A DNA stretch of 14,946 nt from an uncultured Lachnospiraceae bacterium (lineage in GTDB: Bacteria > Bacillota > Clostridia > Lachnospirales > Lachnospiraceae): assembly GCA_902496125.1 (NCBI GenBank), contig CABUZU010000043.1:1-14946 (forward strand), in the 5' to 3' direction. The notes under the pieces were generated by a model. The model was given only the letters and a program-made list of their open reading frames with translations. It did no database searches and was not told the DNA's origin. How positions within the stretch are numbered: the first letter of the stretch is position 1; the number at the start of each line of letters is the position of its first letter. The position numbers and the translations under genes were made by a program. Positions 1 to 7,223 of this stretch are shown piece by piece.

Positions 1-60
1 AAGTGGTAAGGCAATGGTCTGCAACACCAGTATGCATCGGTTCAAATCCGATCGACGCCT
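1..60 (+). tRNA. tRNA-Cys (GCA), 5' end cut by window edge
   Basis: This is the 3' part of a cysteine tRNA. The D-loop sequence AAGTGGTAA opens the window. The anticodon loop is CTGCAAC at 19-25 with anticodon GCA at 21-23. The T-arm is ATCGG, TTCAAAT, CCGAT at 36-52. The 3' acceptor strand CGACGCC is at 53-59 and the discriminator is T60, as expected for tRNA-Cys. CCA is not encoded, because CTA follows. About 12 bases of the acceptor and D-stem 5' side lie outside the window. The first anticodon-stem pair (A14 with G30) is a mismatch; the other four pair. Confidence 0.9.
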
Positions 61-66
61 CTACCT

Positions 67-99
67 AAGACAGAAACTGAAAGGTTTCTGTCTTTTTTT
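67..99 (+). terminator. Rho-independent terminator after tRNA-Cys
   Basis: An 11-bp perfect stem (67-77 with 84-94), loop TGAAAG, and a run of seven T residues from 93. It ends the tRNA transcript and separates it from the iron-regulated promoter downstream. Confidence 0.9.
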
Positions 100-116
100 A
101 TTACTTAAATTTTATC

Positions 117-135
117 GATAACGACTTTCATTATC
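117..135 (+). promoter_or_regulatory. Fur box upstream of feoAB
   Basis: GATAACGACTTTCATTATC matches the classical 19-bp Fur consensus (GATAATGATAATCATTATC) at 15 of 19 positions, with both outer arms intact. It sits immediately upstream of the -35 element of the feoAB promoter, so iron-loaded Fur would be expected to block RNA polymerase. The match is direct; the regulation is inferred. Confidence 0.75.
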
Positions 136-136
136 A

Positions 137-165
137 TTTACAAAAGCAACTACCTGTGATATAGT
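137..165 (+). promoter_or_regulatory. Sigma-A promoter for feoAB
   Basis: -35 TTTACA (137-142), 17-nt spacer, -10 TATAGT (160-165). Transcription would start near 172, giving a leader of about 30 nt. A small inverted repeat (CTAA at 170-173, TTAG at 180-183) lies at the predicted start site; its role is unknown. Confidence 0.75.
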
Positions 166-200
166 ATACCTAATCAAAGTTAGAGAGGGTGTAGTAAATT

Positions 201-2564
201 ATGACATTAGATCAATTAAAGATTGGTCAAGATGCTATTATTAAATCTGTAGGAGGAACAGGTTCATTAAGGCATCATTTCTTAGATATGGGGTTAACTC
301 CACAAACTGAGGTTACATTAATTAAGAAGGCACCGATGGGTGATCCAATTCAAGTAAGACTTAGAGGGTATGAATTGACACTTAGACTTGCAGATGCAGC
401 CCAGATTGAAATTGAAGACATACATACTGCTCATCAGGTAGCAAGAAAAGAAGAAAGGCATAAATCTGTACCTCACCCTAGACATGGTGAGATGCATATC
501 TATCATCCTAAGATGAGGGGGAATGCGATTAAAGAAGGAGAACCATTAAGTTTTGCATTAGCAGGGAATCAAAACTGTGGGAAGACAACTTTATTTAATC
601 AACTTACCGGTTCGAATCAACATGTAGGAAATTTCCCAGGGGTGACAGTTGATAGAAAGGATGGAAGTATTAAAGGTCATCCTGAGACAACAGTAACGGA
701 TTTGCCGGGAATTTATTCGTTATCTCCTTATAGTAATGAGGAAATTGTAACAAGAGAATTTTTGTTAAAAAACAGACCGCAAGGCATTATTAATATTGTA
801 GATGCTACGAATATTGAAAGAAACCTATATTTAACGCTGCAGCTTATTGAATTGGATATTCCGATGGTACTAGCATTAAACATGATGGATGAAGTTAGAG
901 AAAATGGTGGAAGTATTCATATTAATGAATTAGAGCAAAGCTTAGGAATTCCAGTTGTTCCAATTTCTGCTATTAAAAATTCGGGAATTGACGAACTGGT
1001 AAATCATGTACTTCATGTAGCAAGATTTAGAGAGAGACCAGGTCGAATTGATTTTTGCGATTCACAAGGTATTCATGGTGAGGATGCAGTACATCGTTGT
1101 ATTCATGGGGTTACGCATTTAATTGAAGACCATGCTAAAAGAGCAAAGATTCCGCTTCGATTTGCAACAACAAAATTAGTAGAGGGTGATGAACTCATTT
1201 TACAAGCCTTAGATTTAGATGAAAATGAAAAGGAAATGGTAGAACATATTGTTAAGCAGATGGAAGAAGAAAGTGGACAAGATAGAGGTGCGGCACTAGC
1301 AGATATGAGATATCAATTTATTGGACGTATTTGTAAAGATACAGTAGTAAAGCCTCATCAAAGTAAAGAAAGCAAAAGAAGTGAAAATGCCGATAAAATT
1401 TTAACCGGTAAACATACTGCGATTCCTGCATTTATTGGTATTATGGGATTTATCTTTTGGTTTACTTTTGGCCCAATTGGAACATGGTTTTCCGATAAAT
1501 TTATGGAACTCATTGATTGTTTTACGGCATTGTGTGACCGTGGGCTTAGTGTCTATGGAATTAACTCTGTTGTACAGTCACTGATTATAGAAGGGATTTT
1601 TGCAGGAATCGGAAGTATTTTAAGCTTTTTGCCACTAATCGTAATTTTATTTTTCTTTTTATCTATTTTAGAAGATAGTGGATATATGGCAAGGGTAGCT
1701 TTTGTAATGGATAAACTCCTTCGTAAGATTGGGTTATCGGGGAGAAGCTTTGTGCCGATGTTAATTGGATTTGGTTGTTCGGTTCCGGCAATTATGGCAA
1801 CGAGAACTCTTTCATCGGAACGAGACCGAAAGATGACCATCTTATTGACACCATTTATGAGTTGTTCAGCCAAACTTCCAGTTTATGCATTGTTCACTGC
1901 TGCATTTTTTCCAAAACATCAAGCACTCGTGATGATTCTCTTATATATAGAAGGAATCATTACAGGAATCATTTTTGCATTATTAATTAAAAATACGGCA
2001 TTTAAAGGTGAGCCTGTTCCTTTTGTTATGGAACTTCCTAATTATCGTATGCCAGCTTCAAAGAGTGTAGTGCAATTAATGTGGGAAAAAGCAAAAGACT
2101 TTTTAACAAGGGCATTTACTGTTATTTTCTTAGCATCGATTGTAATTTGGTTTTTACAAACTTTTGATTCGAGATTAAATGTAGTTTCTGATTCGTCAAA
2201 TAGCTTATTGGCAATGCTCGGAGGACTTGTTTCACCGATTTTTGCACCATTAGGATTTAATGATTGGAGATTATCCACAGCACTTATTACAGGCTTTATT
2301 AGTAAGGAAAGTGTGGTAAGTACATTAACTGTTTTGCTTGGTGGTTCGGTTGCAAATATTGGTACAATTATGATGCCATTTACTGCATTTGTATTTTTAA
2401 CATTTACTCTACTATATACTCCTTGTGTAGCTGCAATTGCGGCAGTACGTAGAGAAATGGGAGGTAGAGGTTCGGCGATTTTAGTAGTAGTAGTTCAGTG
2501 TATCGTTGCTTGGATTGTAGCCTTTGTTATTGCAATGATTGGTCGAATGATTGGAATTATTTAG
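201..2564 (+). CDS. feoB: Fused FeoA-FeoB ferrous iron transporter
   Basis: Inner-membrane Fe(II) importer in which the small FeoA domain is fused to the N-terminus of FeoB. Residues 1-75 form an SH3-like FeoA domain. A charged linker follows, then the GTPase domain from about 115: G1 GNQNCGKTT (122-130), G2 region GNFPGVTVD (143-151), G3 DLPG (167-170), G4 NMMD (227-230) and G5 SA (256-257). The C-terminal half (from about 400) is polytopic with the two FeoB gate motifs, GCSVPAI (Cys526) and SCSAKLPVY (Cys555). At 787 residues it equals FeoA plus a full-length FeoB, with no frame disruption. The start is supported by an AGAGGG-type ribosome site 9-11 nt upstream. It is first in a Fur-type transcription unit and is followed directly by a Cys-rich FeoB-associated peptide. 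Confidence 0.96.
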   Translation: MTLDQLKIGQDAIIKSVGGTGSLRHHFLDMGLTPQTEVTLIKKAPMGDPIQVRLRGYELTLRLADAAQIEIEDIHTAHQVARKEERHKSVPHPRHGEMHIYHPKMRGNAIKEGEPLSFALAGNQNCGKTTLFNQLTGSNQHVGNFPGVTVDRKDGSIKGHPETTVTDLPGIYSLSPYSNEEIVTREFLLKNRPQGIINIVDATNIERNLYLTLQLIELDIPMVLALNMMDEVRENGGSIHINELEQSLGIPVVPISAIKNSGIDELVNHVLHVARFRERPGRIDFCDSQGIHGEDAVHRCIHGVTHLIEDHAKRAKIPLRFATTKLVEGDELILQALDLDENEKEMVEHIVKQMEEESGQDRGAALADMRYQFIGRICKDTVVKPHQSKESKRSENADKILTGKHTAIPAFIGIMGFIFWFTFGPIGTWFSDKFMELIDCFTALCDRGLSVYGINSVVQSLIIEGIFAGIGSILSFLPLIVILFFFLSILEDSGYMARVAFVMDKLLRKIGLSGRSFVPMLIGFGCSVPAIMATRTLSSERDRKMTILLTPFMSCSAKLPVYALFTAAFFPKHQALVMILLYIEGIITGIIFALLIKNTAFKGEPVPFVMELPNYRMPASKSVVQLMWEKAKDFLTRAFTVIFLASIVIWFLQTFDSRLNVVSDSSNSLLAMLGGLVSPIFAPLGFNDWRLSTALITGFISKESVVSTLTVLLGGSVANIGTIMMPFTAFVFLTFTLLYTPCVAAIAAVRREMGGRGSAILVVVVQCIVAWIVAFVIAMIGRMIGII

Positions 2565-2574
2565 AGGTGTAAAG

Positions 2575-2730
2575 TTGAATTTATTAAGCATTGTATTACT
2601 AGTTTTAATTGGAATTTGGATAATTTTGGCAGTTAGACATATTGTAAAGGGTGGAACCTCTTGTTGTGGTTCGAAGGAAAAATGTTGTTGCGAAAATTGT
2701 AAGAAGTGTACGAAAAAAATAAGATGTTGA
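2575..2730 (+). CDS. FeoB-associated Cys-rich membrane peptide (TTG start)
   Basis: A 51-residue protein starting with TTG. An AGAGGTG ribosome site (2563-2569) overlaps the feoAB stop codon, with 5 nt between it and the start; no in-frame ATG or GTG fits. Residues 3-20 form one hydrophobic membrane helix. After a basic stretch comes a 22-residue tail with eight cysteines (30, 31, 37, 38, 39, 42, 45, 51) among lysines. Size, topology, Cys clusters and position right behind feoB match the FeoB-associated Cys-rich membrane protein family (Pfam FeoB_associated). In that family a role in passing or sensing Fe(II), or as a FeoC substitute, is suspected but not proven. It is probably co-translated with feoAB. 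It is easy to miss because of its length and start codon. Confidence 0.85.
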   Translation: MNLLSIVLLVLIGIWIILAVRHIVKGGTSCCGSKEKCCCENCKKCTKKIRC

Positions 2731-2755
2731 TTTTAGCTTGAGGTTAAGGTATAGT
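2727..2755 (+). promoter_or_regulatory. Promoter for the thymidylate synthase family gene
   Basis: -35 TTGATT (2727-2732), 17-nt spacer, -10 TATAGT (2750-2755). The -35 overlaps the last codons of the Cys-rich peptide gene. No hairpin terminator is visible between the two genes, so read-through from the feo unit is also possible. Confidence 0.6.
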
Positions 2756-2788
2756 ATAGCTACCATTAAAAATAAAGGAGTCCTTTTT

Positions 2789-3556
2789 ATGAAACAGATT
2801 AGTGTAGTAGAAGATACATTGGCTTTAGCATATAACAAGATGTTAGTAGAGTTTGATAAATTTATTGAAGAAGACCCAGAGGGACATAGACTTCCTTGTG
2901 CAGCTTATAATACGAGTCGTTATTCAGCAATGGGGACGATGACGGTGTTACATCCATTAAATGACCCTATGATTTCAATGTGTGGAATCCATGATCCTAG
3001 AAGTCTTCAACAATATATTATGGAAATGTTAGATGGTATCTTAGATTTTGAAGTTGAAAAAGGAAATTGGAAATATACGTATCATGACCGTATGGTTACA
3101 CCAGTAAATCAAATTCAAGCAGTAGTAGATGAATTAAAAAAAGATTTATATAGTAGAAGAGCAGTCATTTGTATTCGTTCATTAGATGATGTAGGAAGCG
3201 ACGACCCAGCTTGTTTACAGCATATTCAGTTTATTTATGATAAAAATGCATTAAATATGTATGTAATGTTTCGTTCAAATGACCTTGCGAAGGCAACCTT
3301 TATGAATGCCTATGCATTAATTCGTTTAGGTGAGAAGATTTGTAACGAAGTAGGGGTACCAATGGGGGCTTATATTCATACAGCAAATGATTTACATGTA
3401 TACGAACAGGATGTAAATGCTGTAAAAGAATATACTAAGAGATTAGAAAAAAATTCTGATGCTTGTTGTACTGACTTTGAAGATAATTGGGATGGATTGA
3501 TGGAAGATGAGATTGAATCCATTTGGAAACAAGTTGAGAAATTAAAAAATCAATAG
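2789..3556 (+). CDS. Divergent thymidylate synthase family protein
   Basis: Probably makes dTMP from dUMP with methylene-tetrahydrofolate. At 255 residues it keeps the thymidylate synthase core: the phosphate-binding pair R123-R124 (SRR), catalytic Cys142 in DPACLQ followed by QF, R162 and D165 in FRSND, N173 in FMNAYAL, and D201, H203 and Y205 in NDLHVY. These align in order with E. coli ThyA R126/127, C146, R166, D169, N177 and GDTHLY. The usual W-N-P stretch before the catalytic Cys is not recognisable, and the N-terminal third is poorly conserved, resembling the shorter archaeal-type enzymes. N173 (Asn rather than Asp) favours dUMP over dCMP. The ATG at 2789 has AAGGAG 8 nt upstream; a TTG 51 nt further up lacks such a site and overlaps the promoter. 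No dihydrofolate reductase gene is adjacent. dCMP hydroxymethylase activity is a less likely alternative. Confidence 0.8.
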   Translation: MKQISVVEDTLALAYNKMLVEFDKFIEEDPEGHRLPCAAYNTSRYSAMGTMTVLHPLNDPMISMCGIHDPRSLQQYIMEMLDGILDFEVEKGNWKYTYHDRMVTPVNQIQAVVDELKKDLYSRRAVICIRSLDDVGSDDPACLQHIQFIYDKNALNMYVMFRSNDLAKATFMNAYALIRLGEKICNEVGVPMGAYIHTANDLHVYEQDVNAVKEYTKRLEKNSDACCTDFEDNWDGLMEDEIESIWKQVEKLKNQ

Positions 3557-3588
3557 ATAAAACTTTACAAATTTTTTACTTTAAAATT

Positions 3589-3617
3589 ACGTCCACTTGA
3601 TAGTGGGCGTTTTTTTT
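3589..3617 (+). terminator. Terminator after the thymidylate synthase family gene
   Basis: A 9-bp stem with one G-T pair (3589-3597 with 3602-3610), loop TTGA-type of 4 nt, followed by seven T residues. It isolates this gene from the pst operon. Confidence 0.88.
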
Positions 3618-3620
3618 GTG

Positions 3621-3651
3621 TGATAAGATTCTGTACGTACTTAGGAAGTAC
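3621..3651 (+). promoter_or_regulatory. Candidate pst promoter region with a perfect dyad
   Basis: The 77-nt gap between the terminator and pstS holds an extended -10-like element, TGATAAGAT (3621-3629), without a good -35, and just after it a perfect dyad GTACTT-AGG-AAGTAC (3637-3651). A weak alternative -10, TAAATA, is at 3661-3666. A poor -35 fits an activator-dependent phosphate-starvation promoter. I could not match a known PhoP/PhoB box, so both the promoter and the operator role are tentative. Confidence 0.35.
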
Positions 3652-3694
3652 AAGGATTTGTAAATAAGAATGAAAAATCGGAGGAAATAAAACA

Positions 3695-4585
3695 ATGAAA
3701 AAATCAAAGAAAGTTTTAGCATTAACAGGTGCACTTTTATTATCAGCTTCTACGCTTATGGGTTGTGGTAGTTCAAACAATACTAGTACAACAGCAGGTA
3801 ATGCAGATGCCACAGGTAGTAAGGCACAGACACAGGCAAGTGCAGATTTATCTGGTTCTATTACCATGGCAGGTAGTACTTCAATGGAAAAACTAGCTAA
3901 TGCATTAGGTGAAGTATTCATGCAAAAATATCCTAATGTAACAGTAAATGCAGAATTTTCTGGTTCTTCAGCAGGAATTGAATCTTTACTTGCAGGTAGC
4001 GTAGATATCGGAAATTCATCTCGTAACCTTTCAGATGAAGAAAAATCCAAAGGTGCAGTTGAAAATATCGTAGCAATTGATGGTATCGCTGTTGTTGTTG
4101 ACCCTGCTAATAAAGTAGAAGATTTAAGTAAAGAAAATCTATACAAAATTTATACAGGTGAAATTACGAATTGGAGTGAATTAGGTGGAGATGACCAAGC
4201 AATTGTAGTAATTGGACGTGAAGCAGCATCTGGTACTCGTGGAGCATTTGAAGAAATTTTAGATGCAAAAGATAAATGTAAATATGCAAATGAATTAGAT
4301 AGTACAGGTGCAGTTATGGCAAAAGTTGCTTCTACAAAAGGTGCAATCGGATATGTATCTTTAGATGTATTAGATGATAGTGTAAAATCTGTAAAACTTG
4401 ATGGTGTAGAAGCCAATGTTGATAACATCAAAAATGGTAGTTACTTACTACAGAGACCATTTGTAATGGCTACAAAAGGAGAAATCTCAGAACAAAGTGA
4501 TGAAGTAAAAGCAATATTTGATTTCTTAAAGAGTGATGAAGGAAAACAGGTTGTAACTTCTGTAGGACTTATTACCGTAGACTAG
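3695..4585 (+). CDS. pstS: PstS phosphate-binding lipoprotein
   Basis: Extracytoplasmic receptor that captures phosphate and delivers it to the PstCAB importer. The protein has a lipoprotein signal peptide: basic MKKSKK, a hydrophobic stretch, and the lipobox LMGC with lipidated Cys24. A flexible Ser/Thr/Ala linker runs to about residue 52. The binding domain carries the PstS phosphate-ligand segments AGSTSM (59-64), SGSSAGI (89-95), GNSSRNLS (106-113) and ASGTRGAFEE (178-187). Its 296 residues are typical of the family. A GGAGGA site 9 nt upstream fixes the start. It is the first gene of pstSCAB-phoU, and the next gene's ribosome site overlaps its stop codon. Confidence 0.96.
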   Translation: MKKSKKVLALTGALLLSASTLMGCGSSNNTSTTAGNADATGSKAQTQASADLSGSITMAGSTSMEKLANALGEVFMQKYPNVTVNAEFSGSSAGIESLLAGSVDIGNSSRNLSDEEKSKGAVENIVAIDGIAVVVDPANKVEDLSKENLYKIYTGEITNWSELGGDDQAIVVIGREAASGTRGAFEEILDAKDKCKYANELDSTGAVMAKVASTKGAIGYVSLDVLDDSVKSVKLDGVEANVDNIKNGSYLLQRPFVMATKGEISEQSDEVKAIFDFLKSDEGKQVVTSVGLITVD

Positions 4586-4598
4586 GAGGAGAATAGTA

Positions 4599-5519
4599 AT
4601 GGATACGATTATTGGCAGTAATAAAAATAAATCAGTATCTGAAATAGCAGCTAGTATCGTTTTTAAGATTTGTGGTTGTTGTTCGATACTGGCAGTAGCT
4701 TCTATTACCCTTTACATGATTATAAAAGGCACACCTGCTTTTGCAAGTGTTGGAATTTTAGATATTTTATTTGGAACGGTATGGCAGCCAAGTGGAGATG
4801 TTCAAAGTTTTGGTATTTTATATGTTATCTTAACATCAATTGTAGGTACAGGACTTGCGATTGCAATTGGTGTTCCGATTGGTATTTTAACAGCAGTATT
4901 TTTATCAGAAGTTGCCCCTAAGAAAATGGCAGCAGTTGTAAAGCCAGCAGTTGAATTACTTGCAGGAATTCCATCTGTAATTTATGGATTGTTAGGACTT
5001 ATGGTATTAAATCCATTAATGTATAAATTGGAGCTTATCATCTTTAAAAATTCACCAAATCATCAATTTACAGGTGGTTCGAATATGATTTCTGCTGTAT
5101 TAGTATTAGCAGTTATGATTTTACCAACTGTAATTAATATTAGTGAATCCTCTATTCGTGCGGTACCAGCACATTTAAAGAGTGCTTCGTTAGCAATGGG
5201 AGCTTCTCATATTCAAACTATATTTAAAGTAATATTACCGGCAGCAAAATCTGGTATTATGACAGCAGTTGTATTAGGAGTTGGTCGTGCACTTGGTGAA
5301 GCAATGGCAATTACATTAGTATCAGGAAGTTCGGTAAATTTACCATTGCCATTTAACTCAGTAAGATTTTTAACAACAGCAATTGTTAGTGAAATGGGTT
5401 ATGCAAAGGGTGTACATAGAGAAGTATTATTTACAATTGGTTTAGTATTATTCGTATTCATTATGATTATTAATGTAATTCTTACTAGAATTATTAAGAA
5501 AGGAGAGGAAGAAGAATAA
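4599..5519 (+). CDS. pstC: PstC phosphate ABC transporter permease
   Basis: One of the two membrane subunits that form the phosphate channel with PstA. At 306 residues it has about six hydrophobic helices. The cytoplasmic EAA loop that docks onto PstB lies in the GASHIQTIFKVILPA segment, followed by the PstC-typical GVGRALGEAMAI. The N-terminal 20 residues are polar and cytoplasmic. An AGGAGG site (4584-4589) overlaps the pstS stop codon and sits 9 nt from the ATG. The stop codon shares one base with the pstA start (TAATG), indicating translational coupling. Confidence 0.95.
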   Translation: MDTIIGSNKNKSVSEIAASIVFKICGCCSILAVASITLYMIIKGTPAFASVGILDILFGTVWQPSGDVQSFGILYVILTSIVGTGLAIAIGVPIGILTAVFLSEVAPKKMAAVVKPAVELLAGIPSVIYGLLGLMVLNPLMYKLELIIFKNSPNHQFTGGSNMISAVLVLAVMILPTVINISESSIRAVPAHLKSASLAMGASHIQTIFKVILPAAKSGIMTAVVLGVGRALGEAMAITLVSGSSVNLPLPFNSVRFLTTAIVSEMGYAKGVHREVLFTIGLVLFVFIMIINVILTRIIKKGEEEE

Positions 5520-6430
5520 TGGAAGTTGTATCACAGACAAAAGTATCCCCCAAAAGTTCGAGTACGGGAAGTATTATGAACAAAAAAAATAGAATGTCCG
5601 ATAATTTACTTTATTTCTTTATCTACCTTTCTGCTGGATTTTCAGTAGCTTTATTAGTAGGAATTATTGGATATGTATTTGTTAAAGGAATTTCAAGTGT
5701 AAACCTTAATTTCCTTACAACGGTTACAAGTGCAATTACAGGAAATGTGGGAATTGCAGGTAATATTGTAAATACAATTTATATTGTTATTCTTACTTTA
5801 TTAATTGCCACTCCAATTGGTATTGGCTCAGCTATTTATTTAAATGAATATGCAAAGCCAGGTAAAGTCGTATCTATGATTGAGTTTACAACAGAAACAC
5901 TTTCAGGTATTCCCTCAATCATCTTTGGTTTGTTTGGTATGGTGTTCTTTGGAAAGACATTAAAACTTGGATATTCAATTTTAACAGGTGCACTTACCTT
6001 AACCTTGATGATTCTGCCATTGATTACTAGAAATACACAAGAAGCTTTAAAGACCGTTCCTGAAAGTTATCGAAGTGGTGCACTTGGAATGGGAGCTACT
6101 AAATGGTATATGATTCGAACGATTCTTTTACCATCATCAATGTCAGGAATTGTAACAGGTGTAATCTTAGCAGTTGGACGTATTGTTGGAGAATCTGCAG
6201 CGTTATTATTTACAGCAGGTAGTGGATATTTATTACCAGCAAATTTCGCAGGATATTTTGAAAAGATTTTCCAGTCTGGCGGAACCTTAACGATTCAGTT
6301 ATATCTATCCATGTCAAAAGGTCAATACGGTGTAGCTTTTGGAATCGGTGTAGTATTATTAGTAATTGTATTCTGTATTAATTTATTAACCAAGTTTTTG
6401 GCTAAGAAATTAGATGTTAATCATAGATAA
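5519..6430 (+). CDS. pstA: PstA phosphate ABC transporter permease
   Basis: Second membrane subunit of the phosphate importer, 303 residues with about six membrane helices. The permease signature is GMGATKWYMIRTILLPSSM followed by GRIVGESAAL, the PstA counterpart of the motif in PstC. The first 30 residues are a Ser-rich, basic cytoplasmic extension before the first helix. The chosen ATG overlaps the pstC stop by one base and has AAGGAGAGG upstream. An internal ATG at residue 20 is possible but has a weaker ribosome site. pstB starts 11 nt after the stop codon. Confidence 0.95.
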   Translation: MEVVSQTKVSPKSSSTGSIMNKKNRMSDNLLYFFIYLSAGFSVALLVGIIGYVFVKGISSVNLNFLTTVTSAITGNVGIAGNIVNTIYIVILTLLIATPIGIGSAIYLNEYAKPGKVVSMIEFTTETLSGIPSIIFGLFGMVFFGKTLKLGYSILTGALTLTLMILPLITRNTQEALKTVPESYRSGALGMGATKWYMIRTILLPSSMSGIVTGVILAVGRIVGESAALLFTAGSGYLLPANFAGYFEKIFQSGGTLTIQLYLSMSKGQYGVAFGIGVVLLVIVFCINLLTKFLAKKLDVNHR

Positions 6431-6441
6431 AGGAGTAAACG

Positions 6442-7200
6442 ATGAGCGATACAAAGATTAGTGTTAAGAACTTGAATCTTCATTATGGAAAGAATCATGC
6501 ACTAAAAAATATAAATATGAATATTCGTCCAAATGCAGTAACTGCATTTATTGGACCTTCTGGTTGTGGAAAATCCACTTTCCTAAAAACATTAAATCGA
6601 ATGAACGATTTAGTTGATAATGTAACGATTGATGGTGAAGTATTATTAGATGGTGAAAATATCTACGACCCCAAAGTAGATACCACATTACTTCGCAAAA
6701 AAGTAGGTATGGTTTTCCAACAGCCCAATCCATTTCCAATGAGCATTTATGATAATATTGCTTATGGACCTCGAATCCATGGAATTAAGAACAAAGTACA
6801 GTTAGATGAAATTGTAGAACGAAGCCTTCGTGGCGCAGCTATTTTTGATGAAGTAAAGGATAGACTTAAAAAATCAGCATTAGGTTTATCAGGTGGTCAG
6901 CAACAGCGTCTATGCATAGCTCGTGCATTAGCAGTAGAACCTGAAGTACTATTAATGGATGAGCCAACCTCAGCACTTGACCCAATTTCTACATTAAAAG
7001 TAGAAGAGTTAATGGAAGAGTTAAAGAAAAAATATACTGTAGTAGTAGTTACCCACAATATGCAACAGGCAACTCGTGTTTCAGATGATACAGCATTCTT
7101 CTTGGTCGGTGAAGTTGTAGAATTTGACTCAACAGAGAATCTATTTTCTCATCCATCTGACAGAAGAACAGAAGATTATATTACTGGTAGATTTGGTTGA
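6442..7200 (+). CDS. pstB: PstB phosphate import ATPase
   Basis: Cytoplasmic ATPase that powers phosphate import through PstC and PstA. The full ABC motif set is present: Walker A GPSGCGKST (38-46), Q-loop Gln93 in VFQQPNPFPMS (typical of PstB), signature LSGGQ (149-153), Walker B VLLMDE (169-174), D-loop SALD and switch His205. The C-terminal RRTEDYITGRFG is a common PstB ending. At 252 residues it is full length. AAAGGAG lies 6 nt before the ATG, overlapping the pstA stop codon. Confidence 0.97.
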   Translation: MSDTKISVKNLNLHYGKNHALKNINMNIRPNAVTAFIGPSGCGKSTFLKTLNRMNDLVDNVTIDGEVLLDGENIYDPKVDTTLLRKKVGMVFQQPNPFPMSIYDNIAYGPRIHGIKNKVQLDEIVERSLRGAAIFDEVKDRLKKSALGLSGGQQQRLCIARALAVEPEVLLMDEPTSALDPISTLKVEELMEELKKKYTVVVVTHNMQQATRVSDDTAFFLVGEVVEFDSTENLFSHPSDRRTEDYITGRFG

Positions 7201-7223
7201 TTTAGTTGGTGGAGGAAGAGAAA

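Noticed and set aside
122..130. Gln instead of Pro in the FeoB G1 motif (GNQNCGKTT) as a possible defect
   Set aside because: The P-loop lysine and threonines are intact, and as I recall the GNQN form is common in FeoB of Firmicutes, so it is not a sign of inactivation.
1553..1873. Open frame of 106 codons antisense to the membrane part of feoAB
   Set aside because: It has no ribosome site, no family resemblance, and lies opposite well-conserved FeoB gate sequence; it is a shadow frame.
3565..4146. Open frame of 193 codons on the minus strand over pstS
   Set aside because: It runs through the preceding terminator and is antisense to the conserved phosphate-binding motifs. Its Ala/Ser/Pro/Leu-rich composition is that of a reverse-frame artefact.
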